DNA of 64,000 nucleotides from Deferribacteres bacterium (GTDB taxonomy: Bacteria > Zhuqueibacterota > Zhuqueibacteria > Zhuqueibacterales > Geothermadaptataceae): assembly GCA_020633675.1 (NCBI GenBank), contig JACKDE010000001.1, positions 744,001-808,000 on the forward strand, written 5' to 3'. Numbering within the stretch: position 1 is the first letter of the stretch; every line of letters starts with the position of its first letter. A program made the translations under genes and the position numbers. Of this stretch, positions 62,666-64,000 are shown in pieces. The notes below the pieces were generated by a model. It searched no databases and had not been told where the DNA came from. It saw nothing but the letters and a program-made list of their open reading frames with translations.

Positions 62666-64000
62666 TTACCTGAGAAACGCCTCGTGCAATCCGCCATCTA
62701 CCGGAATAACCTGGCCGGTGGTTTTTCCGAGCCGGTCACTTGCCAATAAATAAGCCGCTTCCGCCTGATCGTTCAGCGCGATTGGCGATTTGGTCAGCGT
62801 CCGCTGTGCGTAGAAGTCTGAGAGTTTGGTTCGCAATGTTTCGGTTTCTTCCTCTTCAGAAAAAGGAATATTGTACTTTGCGAGCGAACTGATCACACGA
62901 TCGCGCGGGAACATGCTGCTGCCTTCCACCACTGTTGCGGGAGCGAGGCCGTTTACACGCACGATCGGCGCAAGTTCTATCGCCAACTCGCGTACCAAAT
63001 GGTTTGCTGCCGCTTTGCTGGTGTCGTAAGCCAGTGAGCCTTTTTTGGAGACCACGCCATTGACACTGGTGGTGAGCACCAGGCTGCCTTTTAACCCTTG
63101 AGCTTGCCAGATTTTTCTCGCTTCATCAGCCATCAGGTAGGCACCGGTCACGTTGATGTCAAAGGTCAGACCCCATTTCTCATCAGGGATATTCCCTGCC
63201 TTGTCCGGCGGTACAAAAATGCCAGCTGTCACGATAATGCGATCGATGCCACCGTAGGCAAGAATAATTTGCTTGAACATCTCGCGGATGCTTTCGCGCT
63301 GGGTGACATTGACAGACAAAGCAATAGACGGGCCGCAAGCCGAGATACCGCTTCCAGCCACGCCGATACCCTGCCCGTAAATGTCGGTCAATTCCTTTGC
63401 CGTCTGCTGTGCGCCTTCGATGTTGAGATCGGCACAAACAACCTGCGCGCCTTCTTTGGCGACACGAAGCGCCGTGGCTTTGCCAATACCGCTGCCAGCG
63501 CCGACAACCGCAACGATATCGCGGGCAAACTCTTTCTCTGCCGGCATGCGACGCAGCTTGGCCTCTTCCAGCAACCAGTATTCGATGTCGAAGGCCTCCT
63601 GACGCGGTAGTGCGATATATTCATCGATGGCTTCAGCACCACGCATCACTTCCACCGCACAGTTGTAAAATTCGGCGGTCACCCGCGATTCACTCTTGTT
63701 TTTGCCCCAGGCGATCATGCCAACTCCAGGGATCAGGATCACCGTCGGATTTGGATCGCGCATGGCCGGAGAATTGGGATGTTTGCAGGCATTGTAGTAT
63801 TCGGCGTAGTCCTTGCGATATTGCTCCAATCCGGCATTGAGCTTTTCGAGCAATGCTGAGGTATCTTCTTTTTGTGCATTCCAATCGACGTAAAGCGGCT
63901 TGATTTTGGTACGCAGAAAATGGTCCGGGCAGGAGGTACCGAGCTCCGCCAGCCGCGGCGCGTCGTGACTGTTGACGAAGCGAAGAATGGTTTCATCGCA
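62666..64000 (-). CDS. rhaE: Bifunctional rhamnulose-1-phosphate aldolase/short-chain dehydrogenase (5' end off window)
   Basis: Cytoplasmic fusion that cleaves L-rhamnulose 1-phosphate and oxidises lactaldehyde. 444 codons are visible and the start lies beyond 64000; the frame continues through 63853 without a stop (RFVNSHDAPRLAELGTSCPD, HFLRTKIKPLYVDWNAQK). The aldolase part shows LIPGVGMIAWGKNKSESRVT and FYNCAVEVMRGAEAIDEY. The SDR part carries AVVGAGSGIGKATALRVAKE, ITVTAGIF-like IIVTAGIFVPPDKAG, LVLTTSVNGVVSKKGSLAYD with the Tyr and TSK, and GQVIPVDGGLHEAFLR. It complements the GH78 rhamnosidase and completes the rhamnogalacturonan theme to the right of the island. Confidence 0.9.
   Translation of the reverse strand, partial: CDETILRFVNSHDAPRLAELGTSCPDHFLRTKIKPLYVDWNAQKEDTSALLEKLNAGLEQYRKDYAEYYNACKHPNSPAMRDPNPTVILIPGVGMIAWGKNKSESRVTAEFYNCAVEVMRGAEAIDEYIALPRQEAFDIEYWLLEEAKLRRMPAEKEFARDIVAVVGAGSGIGKATALRVAKEGAQVVCADLNIEGAQQTAKELTDIYGQGIGVAGSGISACGPSIALSVNVTQRESIREMFKQIILAYGGIDRIIVTAGIFVPPDKAGNIPDEKWGLTFDINVTGAYLMADEARKIWQAQGLKGSLVLTTSVNGVVSKKGSLAYDTSKAAANHLVRELAIELAPIVRVNGLAPATVVEGSSMFPRDRVISSLAKYNIPFSEEEETETLRTKLSDFYAQRTLTKSPIALNDQAEAAYLLASDRLGKTTGQVIPVDGGLHEAFLR

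Noticed and set aside
1..64000. CRISPR arrays, rRNA genes and insertion sequences
   Set aside because: I saw no regularly spaced repeat array, no rRNA-like stretch and no transposase. The only recombinase is the decayed integrase.

Overview
The window reads as a chromosomal segment of a plant-polysaccharide degrader from the Bacteroidota/FCB side of the tree. The signs are a SusC/SusD pair, a second TonB-dependent receptor, a PorV-like outer-membrane protein, and several secreted enzymes ending in type IX secretion sorting domains of the NYPNPFNP kind. That CTD style is common in Calditrichota, KSB1 and related lineages. The exact phylum cannot be fixed from this window.

Layout. 1-3.7 kb (minus strand): the 5' part of a PEP synthase-like protein with receiver-like domains, and a glutamate dehydrogenase gene with a frameshift. 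4.9-9.8 kb: SusC, SusD and a small plug-like lipoprotein. 10.3-23.8 kb: a uronate block with a plant-like glucuronokinase, GalU, a rhamnogalacturonan acetylesterase-like SGNH hydrolase, KduD, UxaC, tagaturonate epimerase (UxaE type), transketolase, 6-phosphogluconate dehydrogenase, a LarA-family protein and a PfkB (KdgK-like) kinase. 24.1-25.3 kb (minus): a membrane-anchored winged-helix-like protein facing the pectinase genes. 25.7-51.3 kb: pectinesterase, GH105, GH28, a five-gene surface module (TonB receptor, unknown secreted protein, PorV, barrel protein, large CTD protein), three pectate lyases, a GH43 enzyme, KduI, a DUF4861 protein and a GH78 rhamnosidase. 51.5-62.5 kb: a GC-rich genomic island lying between a 5' half-copy of tRNA-Arg and the intact tRNA-Arg(CCU), with an integrase pseudogene at its right end. 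62.7-64 kb (minus): a RhaE-type aldolase/dehydrogenase that runs off the window.

How the genes fit together. Extracellular CE8, CE12, PL1, PL9, GH28 and GH43 enzymes would open pectin and rhamnogalacturonan. SusCD and the second receiver would import oligomers. Lipoprotein or periplasmic GH105 and GH78 would release unsaturated uronate and rhamnose. KduI, KduD and the KdgK-like kinase handle the unsaturated uronate. UxaC and UxaE handle galacturonate and glucuronate, glucuronokinase and GalU could recycle glucuronate to UDP-sugar, and RhaE finishes rhamnose. No inner-membrane sugar transporter, UxuA/UxuB or KDPG aldolase is visible here.

The island carries two divergent cytoplasmic operons: GH38 alpha-mannosidase, a beta-propeller glycosidase and a truncated UroD-like gene on one side, and DhnA-type aldolase, Gfo/Idh oxidoreductase, D-lyxose/mannose isomerase, DUF4432 epimerase and PfkB kinase on the other. 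Together they look like a self-contained, possibly undescribed isomerase-kinase-aldolase route for a mannoside-derived sugar.
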